A DNA stretch of 64,000 nt from Bacteroidetes bacterium UBA1935. Its GTDB lineage: Bacteria; Bacteroidota; Bacteroidia; Chitinophagales; Chitinophagaceae. Numbering within the stretch: position 1 is the first letter of the stretch; each line of letters begins with the position of its first letter. Under the pieces are notes generated by a model. That model did not search any database. It had not been told where the DNA came from and saw only the letters and a program-made list of their open reading frames with translations. Of the stretch, positions 16,935-26,625 are shown piece by piece. The translations under genes and the position numbers were made by a program. The DNA is taken from positions 62,001 to 126,000 of the forward strand of contig DDFF01000003.1 in the NCBI GenBank assembly GCA_002337045.1. The letters run 5' to 3'.

Positions 16935-17516
16935 TTACACCCCGAGATTCGCCCTGAACATCTTAACGGCGATGGCAAGGAGTATTACACCGAAGAATTT
17001 ACGAACTACCAGAATACCCGAATGGCCTAGGAGGCGCTCCAGCAAGTTGAGGGATTTCAGGGTAATGAACACAAATACCAAGTTGACAAATATGGCTATC
17101 AGGATATTACTTGCATGATAGCTTGATTTCAAGGACATGATAGTGGTGAGCGTACCCGAACCCGCTATCAGCGGGAAGGCTATCGGCACCACATTGCCCG
17201 ATTTATTATCCTTTTCAGAACGGAATATTTCCAAGCCCAAGACCATTTCCAGCCCCAGTACAAATATCACAATGCTACCCGCTATGGCAAAAGAGTGGAT
17301 ATCCAGCCCCATGAAATTCAGCACCTGCTCCCCTATAAAGAAGAACAGCAGCATCAAAGCGCCCGATACCGCCGTAGCCTGCACGGCACTGATATCGCCC
17401 ATCTTCTTTTTCAGGGTCAGCAATACGGGTATAGAACCCAGCATATCTATTACCGCGAAAAGCGCGAAAGACACAGTAAAAATTTCAGAAATATTAAATG
17501 AATTTGCCCCTGTCAT
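16935..17516 (-). CDS. MarC family integral membrane protein
   Basis: 193 residues from the ATG at 17516, with six predicted membrane helices. Family features include FALFAVIDMLGSIPVLLTL near the N-terminus and AFPLIAGSGTLTTIMSL in the middle. MarC proteins are of unknown transport function, and their early link to multiple antibiotic resistance is not supported. The frame extends five codons upstream to a TTG at 17531, but a perfect -7 box at 17521-17528 falls inside that extension. ATG 17516 is therefore preferred and the mRNA is probably leaderless. Confidence 0.88.
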   Translation of the reverse strand: MTGANSFNISEIFTVSFALFAVIDMLGSIPVLLTLKKKMGDISAVQATAVSGALMLLFFFIGEQVLNFMGLDIHSFAIAGSIVIFVLGLEMVLGLEIFRSEKDNKSGNVVPIAFPLIAGSGTLTTIMSLKSSYHASNILIAIFVNLVFVFITLKSLNLLERLLGHSGILVVRKFFGVILLAIAVKMFRANLGV

Positions 17517-17520
17517 ACCG

Positions 17521-17528
17521 CAAAGGTA
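17521..17528 (-). promoter_or_regulatory. Bacteroidota -7 box TACCTTTG for marC-like gene
   Basis: Minus-strand TACCTTTG ends only four bases before the ATG at 17516. Transcription would begin at or just after the start codon. Confidence 0.55.
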
Positions 17529-17594
17529 CAATAGTTAAAAAGGATACCATAAGTTGGGCGCAGAATGCTAATTTTACGCCTTCAAATCGGGCAA

Positions 17595-18845
17595 ATGTCA
17601 ATAACTAATTATAACCATACGGTAGCAGAAAGATTTATGCGCTATGTGCAGGTAGATACGCAAAGCGACCCTGCATCTCCTACGCAGCCATCTACCGAAA
17701 AACAAAAAGACCTCAGCAGAATATTGGTTGAAGAACTGAAAGCCATCGGCATTGCAGATGCCGAGTTGGACGAACACGGATATGTGTATGCAACCATCCC
17801 TGCTACAAGCAGCAAAAATGTACCTGTGCTGTGCTATTGCAGCCACGTAGATACTGCACCCGATTGCAGCGGTGCAGGCGTAAAACCGATACTGCATAGA
17901 AACTACGACGGCAGCGATATCGTATTGCCCGATGATACCAACGTTGTGATAACAACCAAAGAGCACCCGTACCTGATAGAAAGGATTGGTGACGATATCA
18001 TTACTGCAAGTGGTACTACCCTGCTGGGCGCTGACGACAAAGCAGGTGTTGCCATCATTATGGATCTTGCAGCTTACCTCATTCAGCATCCTGAAATACC
18101 ACACGGCACTATCCGCATACTGTTTACCCCCGATGAAGAAATAGGACGTGGTGTAAACAAAGTAGACATGAAACGATTGGGCGCACAGTTTGGCTACACA
18201 CTGGACGGTGGCGAACGCGCCCATCTGGAGGGCGAGACCTTTAGCGCAGACGGTGTAACGGTTACCTTCCACGGTATCAGCGCACACCCGGGCTATGCAA
18301 AGGATAAAATGGTGAGTGCTATTAAAACAGCATCAGCATTTGTAGACAAGCTGCCACGCAACGAATGGTGTCCTGAAACTACTGAAGGCAAACAAGGCTT
18401 TGTGCATCCTGTGCATATGGAAGGTGTGTTGGAAAAAGCAAGTGTATCGTTCATCATCCGCGATTTTGATACGGCAATGCTTGCCAAACACGAAGAACGC
18501 CTGAAGGCATTGGCAGAAGAAACTATCAAAGAATTCCCAGGTGCAAGTTTTGAGTTTGTGGTGAAAGAACAATACCGCAATATGAAAGAAATACTGGACC
18601 AACACCCGCAAGTGATGGACTATGCAGAAGAAGCATATAAACGTGCGGGCATGGATGCCATCCGCATGAGTGTACGCGGCGGTACAGATGGCTCACGTCT
18701 TTCATTCATGGGCCTGCCTTGTCCTAATCTCTTCACGGGCGAAATGGGCATACACAGTAAGCAAGAATATGTAAGCGTGCAGGATATGGAGAAAGCAGTG
18801 GAAACACTGGTACACCTTGCACAGGTTTGGGAACAAAACAGTTAG
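17595..18845 (+). CDS. pepT: Peptidase T (tripeptide aminopeptidase, M20B)
   Basis: Cytoplasmic zinc aminopeptidase that removes the N-terminal residue of tripeptides. 416 residues from the ATG at 17595 (MSITNYN), close to the roughly 408 of the family. Metal and catalytic motifs are HVDT, GADDKAG, DEEIGRG (catalytic Glu pair) and the distal His in TGEMGIHSKQEYV. An in-frame ATG at 17565 would add ten residues unlike the family, so the later start is chosen. It lies divergently from marC with about 80 bases between the start codons. Confidence 0.95.
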   Translation: MSITNYNHTVAERFMRYVQVDTQSDPASPTQPSTEKQKDLSRILVEELKAIGIADAELDEHGYVYATIPATSSKNVPVLCYCSHVDTAPDCSGAGVKPILHRNYDGSDIVLPDDTNVVITTKEHPYLIERIGDDIITASGTTLLGADDKAGVAIIMDLAAYLIQHPEIPHGTIRILFTPDEEIGRGVNKVDMKRLGAQFGYTLDGGERAHLEGETFSADGVTVTFHGISAHPGYAKDKMVSAIKTASAFVDKLPRNEWCPETTEGKQGFVHPVHMEGVLEKASVSFIIRDFDTAMLAKHEERLKALAEETIKEFPGASFEFVVKEQYRNMKEILDQHPQVMDYAEEAYKRAGMDAIRMSVRGGTDGSRLSFMGLPCPNLFTGEMGIHSKQEYVSVQDMEKAVETLVHLAQVWEQNS

Positions 18846-18922
18846 AACCGGGATTCATTGGATTAATGGATTTGCCGGGTTGAAGTAGTAATAAAATATA
18901 AAATCGAAATCGTAGATAGAAT

Positions 18923-19432
18923 ATGAATGCTCAATTAAAAACAGTTTTGCTGACAGTACTTACACTTTCTGTATTTACCATTGCTTTGGTAGAGCTTAGC
19001 GGCGTTAGCAGTACAGCGCTTTATAACAAATATAAAATAGGCAATGGTGGTGCTCACAGTCACGACCCGGAGCTGAGCGAAGTGCAACGCAAGCAGAACG
19101 AAGCAAAGGCAATGCCTAAAACATCTATTGAGTTTGCAGAAATGCGTCACAATTTCGGCACCATCAAGGAAGGTGAGAAAGTGAAGCATGCTTTCAAATT
19201 CAAAAATACAGGCAACAATCCGCTGCTGGTATACGATGTAGTGGCAGGTTGTGGTTGCACTACCCCATCATGGTCTAAAGACATTGTACTGCCGGGGCAG
19301 GAAGGTGAAATACAAGTAGAGTTTAACAGTGAAAACCGTCCGGGCCATCAGGCAAAAAATGTACTGGTATACTCTAACGGACAGCAGGAGTCTATCTCTA
19401 TTGGTTTTGATGTAGACGTAGAAAAGAAATAA
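18923..19432 (+). CDS. DUF1573 protein, membrane-anchored
   Basis: 169 residues. An N-terminal hydrophobic segment (about 7-27) is probably a membrane anchor or uncleaved signal. The DUF1573 Ig-like fold spans about 68-165 with FGTIKEGEKVKHAFKFKNTG and the conserved VVAGCGCTTPSW, followed by PGQEGEIQVEFNS. DUF1573 proteins are abundant in Bacteroidota envelopes; their role is unknown. The stop overlaps the next ATG by one base (TAATG), so it is translationally linked to the prenyltransferase. Confidence 0.88.
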   Translation: MNAQLKTVLLTVLTLSVFTIALVELSGVSSTALYNKYKIGNGGAHSHDPELSEVQRKQNEAKAMPKTSIEFAEMRHNFGTIKEGEKVKHAFKFKNTGNNPLLVYDVVAGCGCTTPSWSKDIVLPGQEGEIQVEFNSENRPGHQAKNVLVYSNGQQESISIGFDVDVEKK

Positions 19433-20316
19433 TGACAACAGCAAACGTAACATTCGGGCAACAGGTAAAGAACTACTTATCGCTGATAAAATTCAGCCAT
19501 ACGGTTTTTGCATTGCCATTTGCCATGATAGGCTTCTGCATGGCTGTTGTAAAAGACGGCTATAGCTTTTCTTGGGACTTATTTGTAAAAGTGCTGCTGT
19601 GCATGGTATTTGCACGCACATCGGCCATGGCATTCAACCGTTATCTGGACCGAAGGTTTGATGCACAAAACCCACGTACGGCAAAAAGAGAGATACCGGC
19701 AGGTGTTATTAAGCCGCAGCACGCGTTACTGTTTACCATCATCAACAGTGCGCTGTTTGTAGCTACTACATATTTCATTAATGAGCTGTGTTTCTATCTT
19801 TCTTTCATAGCACTGTTTGTAATACTGTTCTACAGCTATACCAAACGCTTTACGGCGCTGTGCCATATTGTATTGGGAGTTGGCTTGTCACTATCGCCTA
19901 TCGGCGCTTATCTGGCTGTAACGGGTGTATTTAAACTGGTGCCGGTATTGTTTTCGCTAACGGTACTGACATGGGTATCGGGTTTTGATATTATCTATGC
20001 ACTGCAAGATGAAGACTTTGACAAAAGCCAGCAACTGCACTCTATACCTGCGGCACTGGGCACTGCAAGAGCGCTGATGGTATCGAACATATTGCATGTA
20101 TTCTCTGCACTGTTTGTTATATACGCAGGCATAGCAGGCGAATTTCACTTTACGTATTGGATAGGCGCTGCGGTATTTATAGGACTACTCACATACCAAC
20201 ACATACTAGTAAAACCAAACGACCTGAGCAAAGTGGGCATTGCATTTGCCAATACCAACGGTATAGCCAGCATTATCTTTGCCATCTTTACTATTATTTC
20301 TTTCTTTTTAGCATAA
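19432..20316 (+). CDS. ubiA: UbiA-family prenyltransferase, likely menaquinone (MqnP-type)
   Basis: 294-residue membrane prenyltransferase that attaches an isoprenoid tail to an aromatic quinone precursor. The two Asp-rich metal motifs are present: NRYLDRRFDAQNPRT and DIIYALQDEDFDK. About eight hydrophobic helices are visible. The ARTSAMAFNRY form is like 4-hydroxybenzoate-type UbiA and MqnP. Bacteroidota use menaquinone rather than ubiquinone, so an MqnP role in the futalosine route is the likely one; this is inference, and no other menaquinone gene is in the window. It overlaps the DUF1573 gene by one base and is seven bases from dapB. Confidence 0.82.
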   Translation: MTTANVTFGQQVKNYLSLIKFSHTVFALPFAMIGFCMAVVKDGYSFSWDLFVKVLLCMVFARTSAMAFNRYLDRRFDAQNPRTAKREIPAGVIKPQHALLFTIINSALFVATTYFINELCFYLSFIALFVILFYSYTKRFTALCHIVLGVGLSLSPIGAYLAVTGVFKLVPVLFSLTVLTWVSGFDIIYALQDEDFDKSQQLHSIPAALGTARALMVSNILHVFSALFVIYAGIAGEFHFTYWIGAAVFIGLLTYQHILVKPNDLSKVGIAFANTNGIASIIFAIFTIISFFLA

Positions 20317-20323
20317 GCATTGT

Positions 20324-21055
20324 ATGAATATAGCCTTGATAGGATATGGCAAAATGGGCAAAGCCATTGAAGAGATAGCCAAAGAACGCGGACATAATGT
20401 AGTGTTGCGCATCAGCACTGCCAACCGTAGCGAGATGACGGACGAGAACCTGGCGAAGGCAGATGTGGCAATAGAGTTTACCAACCCTGAAGCAGCGAAA
20501 GACAATGTAGTTAGTTGCTTGCAGGCGGGCACATCTGTCGTGTGCGGCTCTACAGGATGGAATGAGGGGCTGAGCCATGCAAAGATGATAGCTATAGAAA
20601 AAGGCAAAGCTTTTCTGCAAGCTTCTAACTTCAGCATAGGCGTAAACATCTTCTTTGAAATAAACAAAGCACTGGCATCGCTAATGAACGAGCAGCCGGG
20701 CTACGATGTGGTGATGGAAGAGATACACCACCTGCAAAAGAAAGACTCGCCCAGTGGCACAGCCATAACGCTTGCAGAACAAATCATAGACAACCTGCAA
20801 CGCAAAAAGCACTGGTCAGAGAAAGACAAAGGCAATCCCGAAGTCATACACATCAACGCACTGCGCGAAGAAGGTGTACCGGGCACGCATAGCATCAAAT
20901 ACACATCAGACATTGACGATATAGAAATCATCCACACCGCACACAACCGCAAGGGCTTTGCATTGGGTGCAGTACTTGCCGCCGAATACATAAACGGTAA
21001 GCAGGGAATTTTTGAAATGAGAGATGTATTGGGATTGAAGAAAGTGGAGATGTAA
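20324..21055 (+). CDS. dapB: 4-hydroxy-tetrahydrodipicolinate reductase
   Basis: NAD(P)H-dependent reductase of the lysine/diaminopimelate pathway. 243 residues. N-terminal nucleotide-binding GYGKMGKAIEE; VAIEFTNPEA; GSTGW; catalytic MEEIHHLQKKDSPSGTA with His135-His136, Lys140 and the SGT substrate loop at 144-146; FALGAVLAAEY near the C-terminus. Seven bases separate it from the prenyltransferase stop, so they are probably co-transcribed. Confidence 0.96.
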   Translation: MNIALIGYGKMGKAIEEIAKERGHNVVLRISTANRSEMTDENLAKADVAIEFTNPEAAKDNVVSCLQAGTSVVCGSTGWNEGLSHAKMIAIEKGKAFLQASNFSIGVNIFFEINKALASLMNEQPGYDVVMEEIHHLQKKDSPSGTAITLAEQIIDNLQRKKHWSEKDKGNPEVIHINALREEGVPGTHSIKYTSDIDDIEIIHTAHNRKGFALGAVLAAEYINGKQGIFEMRDVLGLKKVEM

Positions 21056-21085
21056 AAGAAATTATCAACCGTTAAAACATAGCCT

Positions 21086-21571
21086 ATGAAATACTTACTC
21101 CTATATTGCACATTTCTATCACCAGTATTTGCATTCGCACAAAAAGAGACAGCAACATCTGACATGGTTTACAATGTCTACCGCAAGGATGTCCAAGCTA
21201 TCATAAAATACAATAAGGAATACTTAGGAACACTGAAAAACAAAAGTGATATCATTCATTCCAACGACAGTGTTTATACCACAGTAAAACTGTCGTTCAA
21301 TAAGAACTGTATAGATAAGGTGTCACTATTTGTTGACATAGTGACTGAAGCAAAAGAAAATAGAACCCGAATATCATTTAACAACCCACGTTATGAATAT
21401 GAAGGTGACAAATGCCCTAAAGAGGGCACCCTTGAAGAACTAGTAAATTGTGATAAATGTAAAATGGGTACCAGCTTAATTTTAGAAGAGTACAAAGATT
21501 ACAGAAAAGACATCTTCATTATGTATCATCGATTCTTAAAAGACAAAAGGCACGATAAAGACAACTGGTAA
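21086..21571 (+). CDS. Secreted protein of unknown function
   Basis: 161 residues with a signal peptide ending near FAFAQ (residue 19). The mature part is charged, with four Cys (CIDKVSLF, DKCPKEG, NCDKCKMG) that could form disulphides. No family recognised. It follows dapB at 30 bases and is closed by a strong terminator, so it may be the last gene of the 18923-21571 run. Confidence 0.6.
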   Translation: MKYLLLYCTFLSPVFAFAQKETATSDMVYNVYRKDVQAIIKYNKEYLGTLKNKSDIIHSNDSVYTTVKLSFNKNCIDKVSLFVDIVTEAKENRTRISFNNPRYEYEGDKCPKEGTLEELVNCDKCKMGTSLILEEYKDYRKDIFIMYHRFLKDKRHDKDNW

Positions 21572-21605
21572 TATAAGCCCCGCAACTCGCGGGGCTTATA
21601 TTTTA
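21572..21605 (+). terminator. Terminator after 21571 gene
   Basis: Perfect 12-bp stem TATAAGCCCCGC / GCGGGGCTTATA with a short loop and a T-rich tail. Confidence 0.85.
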
Positions 21606-21679
21606 CCATTCTGAGAAAGAATCTTACATTTAACATTGCAACGCTACCTCCATGTATATCAGAAAAAAGAAAATTATCA

Positions 21680-22765
21680 GTGCATAGTATTCGTCTCTTA
21701 GCCTTATCACTTTTCATATCTGCCACATGCTACAGTCAGCAAACACTAAGATTTGCAGACTCTGTAAAGCAGGCATTTCATATTCCTGAAATATGCTACG
21801 CTGTTGTTACCACAGACAGTATATTGGAATTAGCTGCGACAGGGCGACATTCCATCAATCTCGCAGACACTGCAACGCTCGGCGACCGTTTTCATATTGG
21901 TTCTAATACCAAAGCCATGACGGCTTTTATGATTGCCAAATATGTGGAGCGTGGCAAGCTGAAATGGAACACCAAATTGTTTGATATATTCCCAGAATGG
22001 AGAAAGGCATCTAAACCCATATACAAAAACATTACGCTGCAAGATCTGCTTTCGCACCGTGCAGGCATACAACCGTTTCAGGGTTTTGACGATCCTGTAA
22101 TACCTGCCTTTAAAGGCAACAAGGTTGAAAAAAGAAAAGCATTCGGTAAATGGGTACTGACACTGCCACCTACCCTACCCGACAGTACCAGTCCGTTTGT
22201 GTACTCAAATGCAGGATATACACTGGCTGCTTTGATGCTGGAAAAAGTTGCAGGCAAAAAATGGGAGCAGGTAGCAGATGATATATTCAACAAAGACCTG
22301 CATCTGAACATCGGATTTTCCTGGCCGGAGAACCAGACACGTAAAGACACATGGGGGCATATGTTTGAGAATGGAAAGTTTGTACCCTTGCCATCCAATA
22401 CGGCTTTCAGCCTTGACTATACAGAACCTTCAAGCAATATCAACCTCTGCATCAAGGACTATATCAGGTATATACAAATGAATATGGTGGGCCTCAACGG
22501 ACAAGACAATTACCTGAAAGCAACTACCTATTCGTTCATCCATACTGGATTTGAGGGATATTCATTGGGCTGGTATAATATTTATGAAGGCACAGAAAGC
22601 CTGTCTACACACGCAGGCACGGCTACTACCTACTATACCATTACACACATAGACCGCAAAAGGCACATCGCCTACATCATCTTTACCAATGCATTTGATG
22701 ACACCAATATTCCACAGGGTGTACGGTTACTGATGAGGGAATTGAAGAAGAATTATGGGAAGTAG
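21680..22765 (+). CDS. Serine hydrolase, beta-lactamase class C / esterase fold
   Basis: 361 residues, secreted (signal peptide to about ATCYSQ). The catalytic SxxK motif is SNTK (GDRFHIGSNTKAMTAF), the second motif is YSN (FVYSNAGYTLAALML), and a THAGTATT near the C-terminus takes the place of KTG (HxG form). Such proteins are usually D-Ala-peptidases or esterases; resistance to beta-lactams should not be assumed. The frame starts with GTG at 21680, the first possible start after an in-frame break; a near-consensus -7 box (TAACATTG) lies about 40 bases upstream. Confidence 0.85.
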   Translation: MHSIRLLALSLFISATCYSQQTLRFADSVKQAFHIPEICYAVVTTDSILELAATGRHSINLADTATLGDRFHIGSNTKAMTAFMIAKYVERGKLKWNTKLFDIFPEWRKASKPIYKNITLQDLLSHRAGIQPFQGFDDPVIPAFKGNKVEKRKAFGKWVLTLPPTLPDSTSPFVYSNAGYTLAALMLEKVAGKKWEQVADDIFNKDLHLNIGFSWPENQTRKDTWGHMFENGKFVPLPSNTAFSLDYTEPSSNINLCIKDYIRYIQMNMVGLNGQDNYLKATTYSFIHTGFEGYSLGWYNIYEGTESLSTHAGTATTYYTITHIDRKRHIAYIIFTNAFDDTNIPQGVRLLMRELKKNYGK

Positions 22766-22784
22766 CATTGTCACTATATAATAT

Positions 22785-23240
22785 CTACCTATACCCAAAG
22801 ACAACTAAATCATTATTTACATAATCCATCTCTACAATCATTGCCTGCCTTATTATACTTTCTATTTTTTGTAAATCTTGCGTAAATATTTTAGGCTGAA
22901 GCACTTCACCTCTGGCTACTCGATCAATCTGCCATGTTTTTGGGAAAATAACTGATTCTATTTCTTTAAACTCCATTGGTCCACCCATAGGTGGAACATC
23001 TTTTATCCCTGATTGATGGAACGTCATTTCAAAATGCTCTGTATCAGGGATGTCAATCCTATTAATTGGCTCAGTGCTAATTTCAACGTAGACGCTTTTT
23101 ATATAACACTTGCTAATCATAGAGGAGTGCGCAGACAACATTTTAAACAACTCATACCATTTTGTGTTATTCATAAAGCTACCTGTATAGGTCTGCAACC
23201 TATTAGCTAACTGTCTTTCTTTTTTCTCAATATCAATCAT
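22785..23240 (-). CDS. Hypothetical protein, possibly DUF6678-like
   Basis: 151 residues, no signal peptide, soluble and mixed alpha/beta. The phrase MNNTKWYELFKML near residue 23 recalls small proteins grouped as DUF6678; this is memory only. It is convergent with the serine hydrolase (20 bases apart) and lies on the same strand as the S9 peptidase, separated from it by a terminator. Function unknown. Confidence 0.55.
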   Translation of the reverse strand: MIDIEKKERQLANRLQTYTGSFMNNTKWYELFKMLSAHSSMISKCYIKSVYVEISTEPINRIDIPDTEHFEMTFHQSGIKDVPPMGGPMEFKEIESVIFPKTWQIDRVARGEVLQPKIFTQDLQKIESIIRQAMIVEMDYVNNDLVVFGYR

Positions 23241-23264
23241 GTACTAAAATTATATCTCCTAACA

Positions 23265-23303
23265 ATAATAATAAAGCCCCGCAATTCGCGGGGCTTTATT
23301 ATT
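23265..23303 (-). terminator. Terminator of the S9 peptidase gene
   Basis: Perfect 16-bp stem (23267-23282 with 23288-23303) that begins inside the stop codon of the gene ending at 23303. Its GC core is nearly the same as the terminator at 21572. Confidence 0.85.
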
Positions 23304-25444
23304 TATTTCAGATAAGTATCGAAGTAGTCTGTTATCTTCTGCATCAGGTGTACACGGTCTTTGCCACGCACATTGTGCTCGTAGCCGGGGTACACAAAAT
23401 AGTCTACCTGTACATTTTCATCTACCGCTTTCTTGATGAAGTTGATAGAATGTTGCCATACTACAGTAGCATCGTCTGTGCCGTGTATCAGCAGCAGCTT
23501 GCCTTGCAGATTCTTCACCTTCGTCAGCAGGTTGGCATCTTCATAACCCTGCGGGTTTTGCTCAGGGGTATTCATGTAGCGCTCTGTGTACATAATCTCG
23601 TACATCTTCCAGTCCATAACAGGACCGCCCGCTACACCTACTTTAAACACGCCCGGATGGCGCAGCATCAGCGATGTAGTCATGAAGCCACCAAAGCTCC
23701 AGCCATGTACGCCCATGCGTTCCGCATCTACAAATGGCAAAGACTTCAGGTAGGCAACACCTTTCAACTGGTCTTCCATTTCTACCGTACCCAGTTTGCC
23801 CCATGTAGCACTTTCAAATTTGTAACCACGGTTGCTGCTGCCGCGGCCGTCCATGCAGAAAACTACATAGCCACGCTGTGCCATGTATTCGTACCACAGG
23901 TTGTTGCTTTCGGGGAAGCTGTTGCGCACCAGTTGCACATGCGGGCCGTTGTACAGATAAACAACCACAGGATATTTCTTACGTGCATTGAAGTTGGTAG
24001 GAAGTATCAGTTTGCCATACAGCGGCGTACCATCATCTGCACGCAGTGTTATGTTGCGTATTTCAGGGCGGTCATAGTCTGCCAATGTATTAGGCGCATC
24101 CATCAGCGTCTGGCTGAAGCCATTGTTTGTACCCAATACGGTTGTGCGTTTAGGCACACCCGCAGCAGAGAATACATCGTACACATATTCGCCGTTTTCG
24201 TTTGGCAGTGTAGTGTGCACACCTTCGTTATAGTCTATACGGCGCAGACTGCCATTGTTCCAGTTTACTGTATAGCTGTGTTTTTCAAGCACCGATTCTT
24301 TTGATGCAGATATGATGATTTGCTGGTGCTCTTTGTTCATGCCCAGTATCTCGTTCACTATCCATTTGCCTTTTGTCAGTTGTTGCAGCAGCTTGCCCTC
24401 TGTGTTGTAGAGGTACAGGTGCATATAACCATCGCGCTGGCTCCACCAGATGAATTTATCATTGCTCTCAGGCAGGAAGGTAAGCGGGTGCAATGGCTCT
24501 GCATATTTATCGCTTGTTTCTTCAAACAGTGTTTTTACAAACGCACCTGTTTCTGCATTATACTGGTTCAGCCAGATATGATCCTGGTCACGGTTCACTA
24601 CTGCTATGAATACATATTGTTCATCGGGGCTCCAACTGATGTTGGTGAGGTATTGGTCTTTAGGGCCTGTAGTTTGTATTGTCACCGTCTTGCCTGTGCT
24701 GAGGCTATATACGCGCAACTGCACCTGATGAGATGTACCACCCGCCATCGGGTATTTTACATTCTCATTTACCGCAGGTGTTACCAGCCAGTTTACAACA
24801 GGATAGTCTGCCACCATTGTCTGGTCCATGTGGTAGTATGCCAGCTTATTGCCGTTTGGCGAAAAGAAGATACCACCCTCTATACCAAACTCATTGCGGT
24901 GTACATTAGATGCGCCATTGGTAATATTCTTATCCTTATCATCTGTAAGCTGTACAGTCTGCTTATCTTTTTTGATGATGTAGAGATTGTTATCTATCGT
25001 ATAAGCGATATTCAGGCTCTTATCTATAACCGTGTTAGCAGCTTTTTCGGGCAGGCTTGTCCAGTTTTCCCACATGAAGCCGCCAGCTGTTTTTGTGCCT
25101 TTCTTCAGGTCGTTGCCTGTTTGGTAGTACACATAGCCTTTATCTATCCATTTTATAGCAGGTATGCTTTTCAGTTTGCCGCCTGTGGCTTCGTTCAGTT
25201 CTTTCAGGCGCAGTACGGTATCTACTTTACCATCAGGAAAATGTGTACTGAACCATGCATCGTTTGCCACCTGATACATTTTGTTGGTACCAGGCTCCCA
25301 GCTCACTTGTTTCAGCCCCTTTGGAGCCAAAGCGCCAGAAATACCATTGGTAGCCTCTGCTATGGTGTATTGTTTTTTCTGTGCCTGTGCAGACAACGCT
25401 ACCAGCGCAGCACCTGCAAAAGCAAACTGTTTTATATAATTCAT
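23303..25444 (-). CDS. S9 family prolyl peptidase, dipeptidyl peptidase IV-like
   Basis: 713 residues, secreted or periplasmic (signal peptide to about AQAQ, residue 22). Residues about 50-460 form the DPP-IV-type beta-propeller (WSPDEQYVFIAVVNRDQ). The C-terminal alpha/beta hydrolase domain carries the nucleophile elbow HGWSFGG (Ser583), HGTDDATV (Asp657/658) and GYEHNVRG (His690). MDGRGSSNRGYKFE matches DPP-IV. It should release X-Pro dipeptides from peptides. It stands alone between its own terminator and a divergent gene. Confidence 0.93.
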   Translation of the reverse strand: MNYIKQFAFAGAALVALSAQAQKKQYTIAEATNGISGALAPKGLKQVSWEPGTNKMYQVANDAWFSTHFPDGKVDTVLRLKELNEATGGKLKSIPAIKWIDKGYVYYQTGNDLKKGTKTAGGFMWENWTSLPEKAANTVIDKSLNIAYTIDNNLYIIKKDKQTVQLTDDKDKNITNGASNVHRNEFGIEGGIFFSPNGNKLAYYHMDQTMVADYPVVNWLVTPAVNENVKYPMAGGTSHQVQLRVYSLSTGKTVTIQTTGPKDQYLTNISWSPDEQYVFIAVVNRDQDHIWLNQYNAETGAFVKTLFEETSDKYAEPLHPLTFLPESNDKFIWWSQRDGYMHLYLYNTEGKLLQQLTKGKWIVNEILGMNKEHQQIIISASKESVLEKHSYTVNWNNGSLRRIDYNEGVHTTLPNENGEYVYDVFSAAGVPKRTTVLGTNNGFSQTLMDAPNTLADYDRPEIRNITLRADDGTPLYGKLILPTNFNARKKYPVVVYLYNGPHVQLVRNSFPESNNLWYEYMAQRGYVVFCMDGRGSSNRGYKFESATWGKLGTVEMEDQLKGVAYLKSLPFVDAERMGVHGWSFGGFMTTSLMLRHPGVFKVGVAGGPVMDWKMYEIMYTERYMNTPEQNPQGYEDANLLTKVKNLQGKLLLIHGTDDATVVWQHSINFIKKAVDENVQVDYFVYPGYEHNVRGKDRVHLMQKITDYFDTYLK

Positions 25445-25557
25445 ATTACTGATTTGATAAATCGAGGGCTGAAATTATTGAATATCGGGCAAAAACCTAT
25501 CCCCCATTTTGCCTGCACGGTGGGAAACATTTTTATGCTTAAGTTCGTTTATAGATT

Positions 25558-26625
25558 ATGCAAAGACTTATCGCCATATTGCTGGCACTGCTACCACTGG
25601 TTTCCAATGCACAAAAACACCGCAGCAACAACCCTGTAGGGCATTTTAACGACGAAGCCTACTGGCAAAAGTGCGCCGCAGTAAAGCACCTGCCGGCCAG
25701 CCCTATTACGGCATCAGACACAGCAATAGTAGTGGTAAGCAATCGTAAACCCAATACCGACCCACTGCGCTATATGTGCGAGGAAAGGGACGGGAGGGCA
25801 TTATATTACTATTTCGTATTTAGCAGAAACGGCATATGGAATGTGCTACAGGTAGAAAGCCTAGAGAAAGCCATTGGCTATATGCCTGATAAAAGCAGAG
25901 ACTGGGTGATGTATGTGGAAGGAATGGGCAAACTCTTTACCAGCGATTTGTACCGTGGTATGAGTATGGCGGGACAATATGGTGTAAACGTGATTATGTT
26001 CGACTATCCGAGCATTACCACCACCAAAGGTGGATTGGGTAACTACTTCTTTTCTATGAAGAATGCACGCACTGCTTATAAGGATTTTATTCCGGCGTTT
26101 GAACACGTGAAGCAACTATACAAAGGCGGTACGCTTGGCAATGGTAAGATGAGTATGTTCTACCACAGCATGGGCAATCATGTATGGAGACAAGCAGTGA
26201 GGAATGATATGCTTAATAAACTGAATGGTGATGTATGGGTGAGCAATTTTATTATGAATGCACCTTGTGTACCACGCAGAGGGCATAAGCGTTTGGTAAA
26301 CCAAATACACTTTGCAAAGGGCATATACATTAATTACAACAAACAAGACTTTACGCTTGGGGGAGCCTACCTTGTGAGCAAGAAAAGACAATTAGGACAA
26401 AGACCGGTACGCAACATCAGCAAAAATGCAGTGTATGTAAACTTCAATATGCTATGCGGTAACGACCATAGCAATTTCCTGTCTTTGGAAGGGCGCGCAC
26501 CAGCAAAGCCGCAATCGCTGCGCTATTACAATACGCTATTACATGGCAATACGCCAAACCTGCAAGACAGTACACAGTTTGGCGTATCGACGTATAAAAA
26601 GATTGGATTTGAGTTGTTGCCTTAG
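25558..26625 (+). CDS. Secreted alpha/beta-hydrolase-like protein
   Basis: 355 residues with a short signal peptide (to about VSNAQ). A hydrolase-like core is suggested by WVMYVEGMGKLF, VNVIMFDYPS and the nucleophile-elbow-like YHSMGNHVW (Ser in HSMGN), and by a late His in CGNDHSNFL. No exact family name recognised; DUF900-type hydrolases are a possibility. Its last four bases overlap the convergent kdsB gene. Confidence 0.65.
   Translation: MQRLIAILLALLPLVSNAQKHRSNNPVGHFNDEAYWQKCAAVKHLPASPITASDTAIVVVSNRKPNTDPLRYMCEERDGRALYYYFVFSRNGIWNVLQVESLEKAIGYMPDKSRDWVMYVEGMGKLFTSDLYRGMSMAGQYGVNVIMFDYPSITTTKGGLGNYFFSMKNARTAYKDFIPAFEHVKQLYKGGTLGNGKMSMFYHSMGNHVWRQAVRNDMLNKLNGDVWVSNFIMNAPCVPRRGHKRLVNQIHFAKGIYINYNKQDFTLGGAYLVSKKRQLGQRPVRNISKNAVYVNFNMLCGNDHSNFLSLEGRAPAKPQSLRYYNTLLHGNTPNLQDSTQFGVSTYKKIGFELLP

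Noticed and set aside
21680..22765. True beta-lactamase resistance gene
   Set aside because: SxxK and YSN motifs occur in many esterases and peptidases of this fold; no feature points to antibiotic hydrolysis.
24320..25639. 439-codon plus-strand frame opposite the S9 peptidase
   Set aside because: The minus-strand gene has clear catalytic motifs; the antisense product has no domain and is Cys/His/Tyr rich as shadows are.
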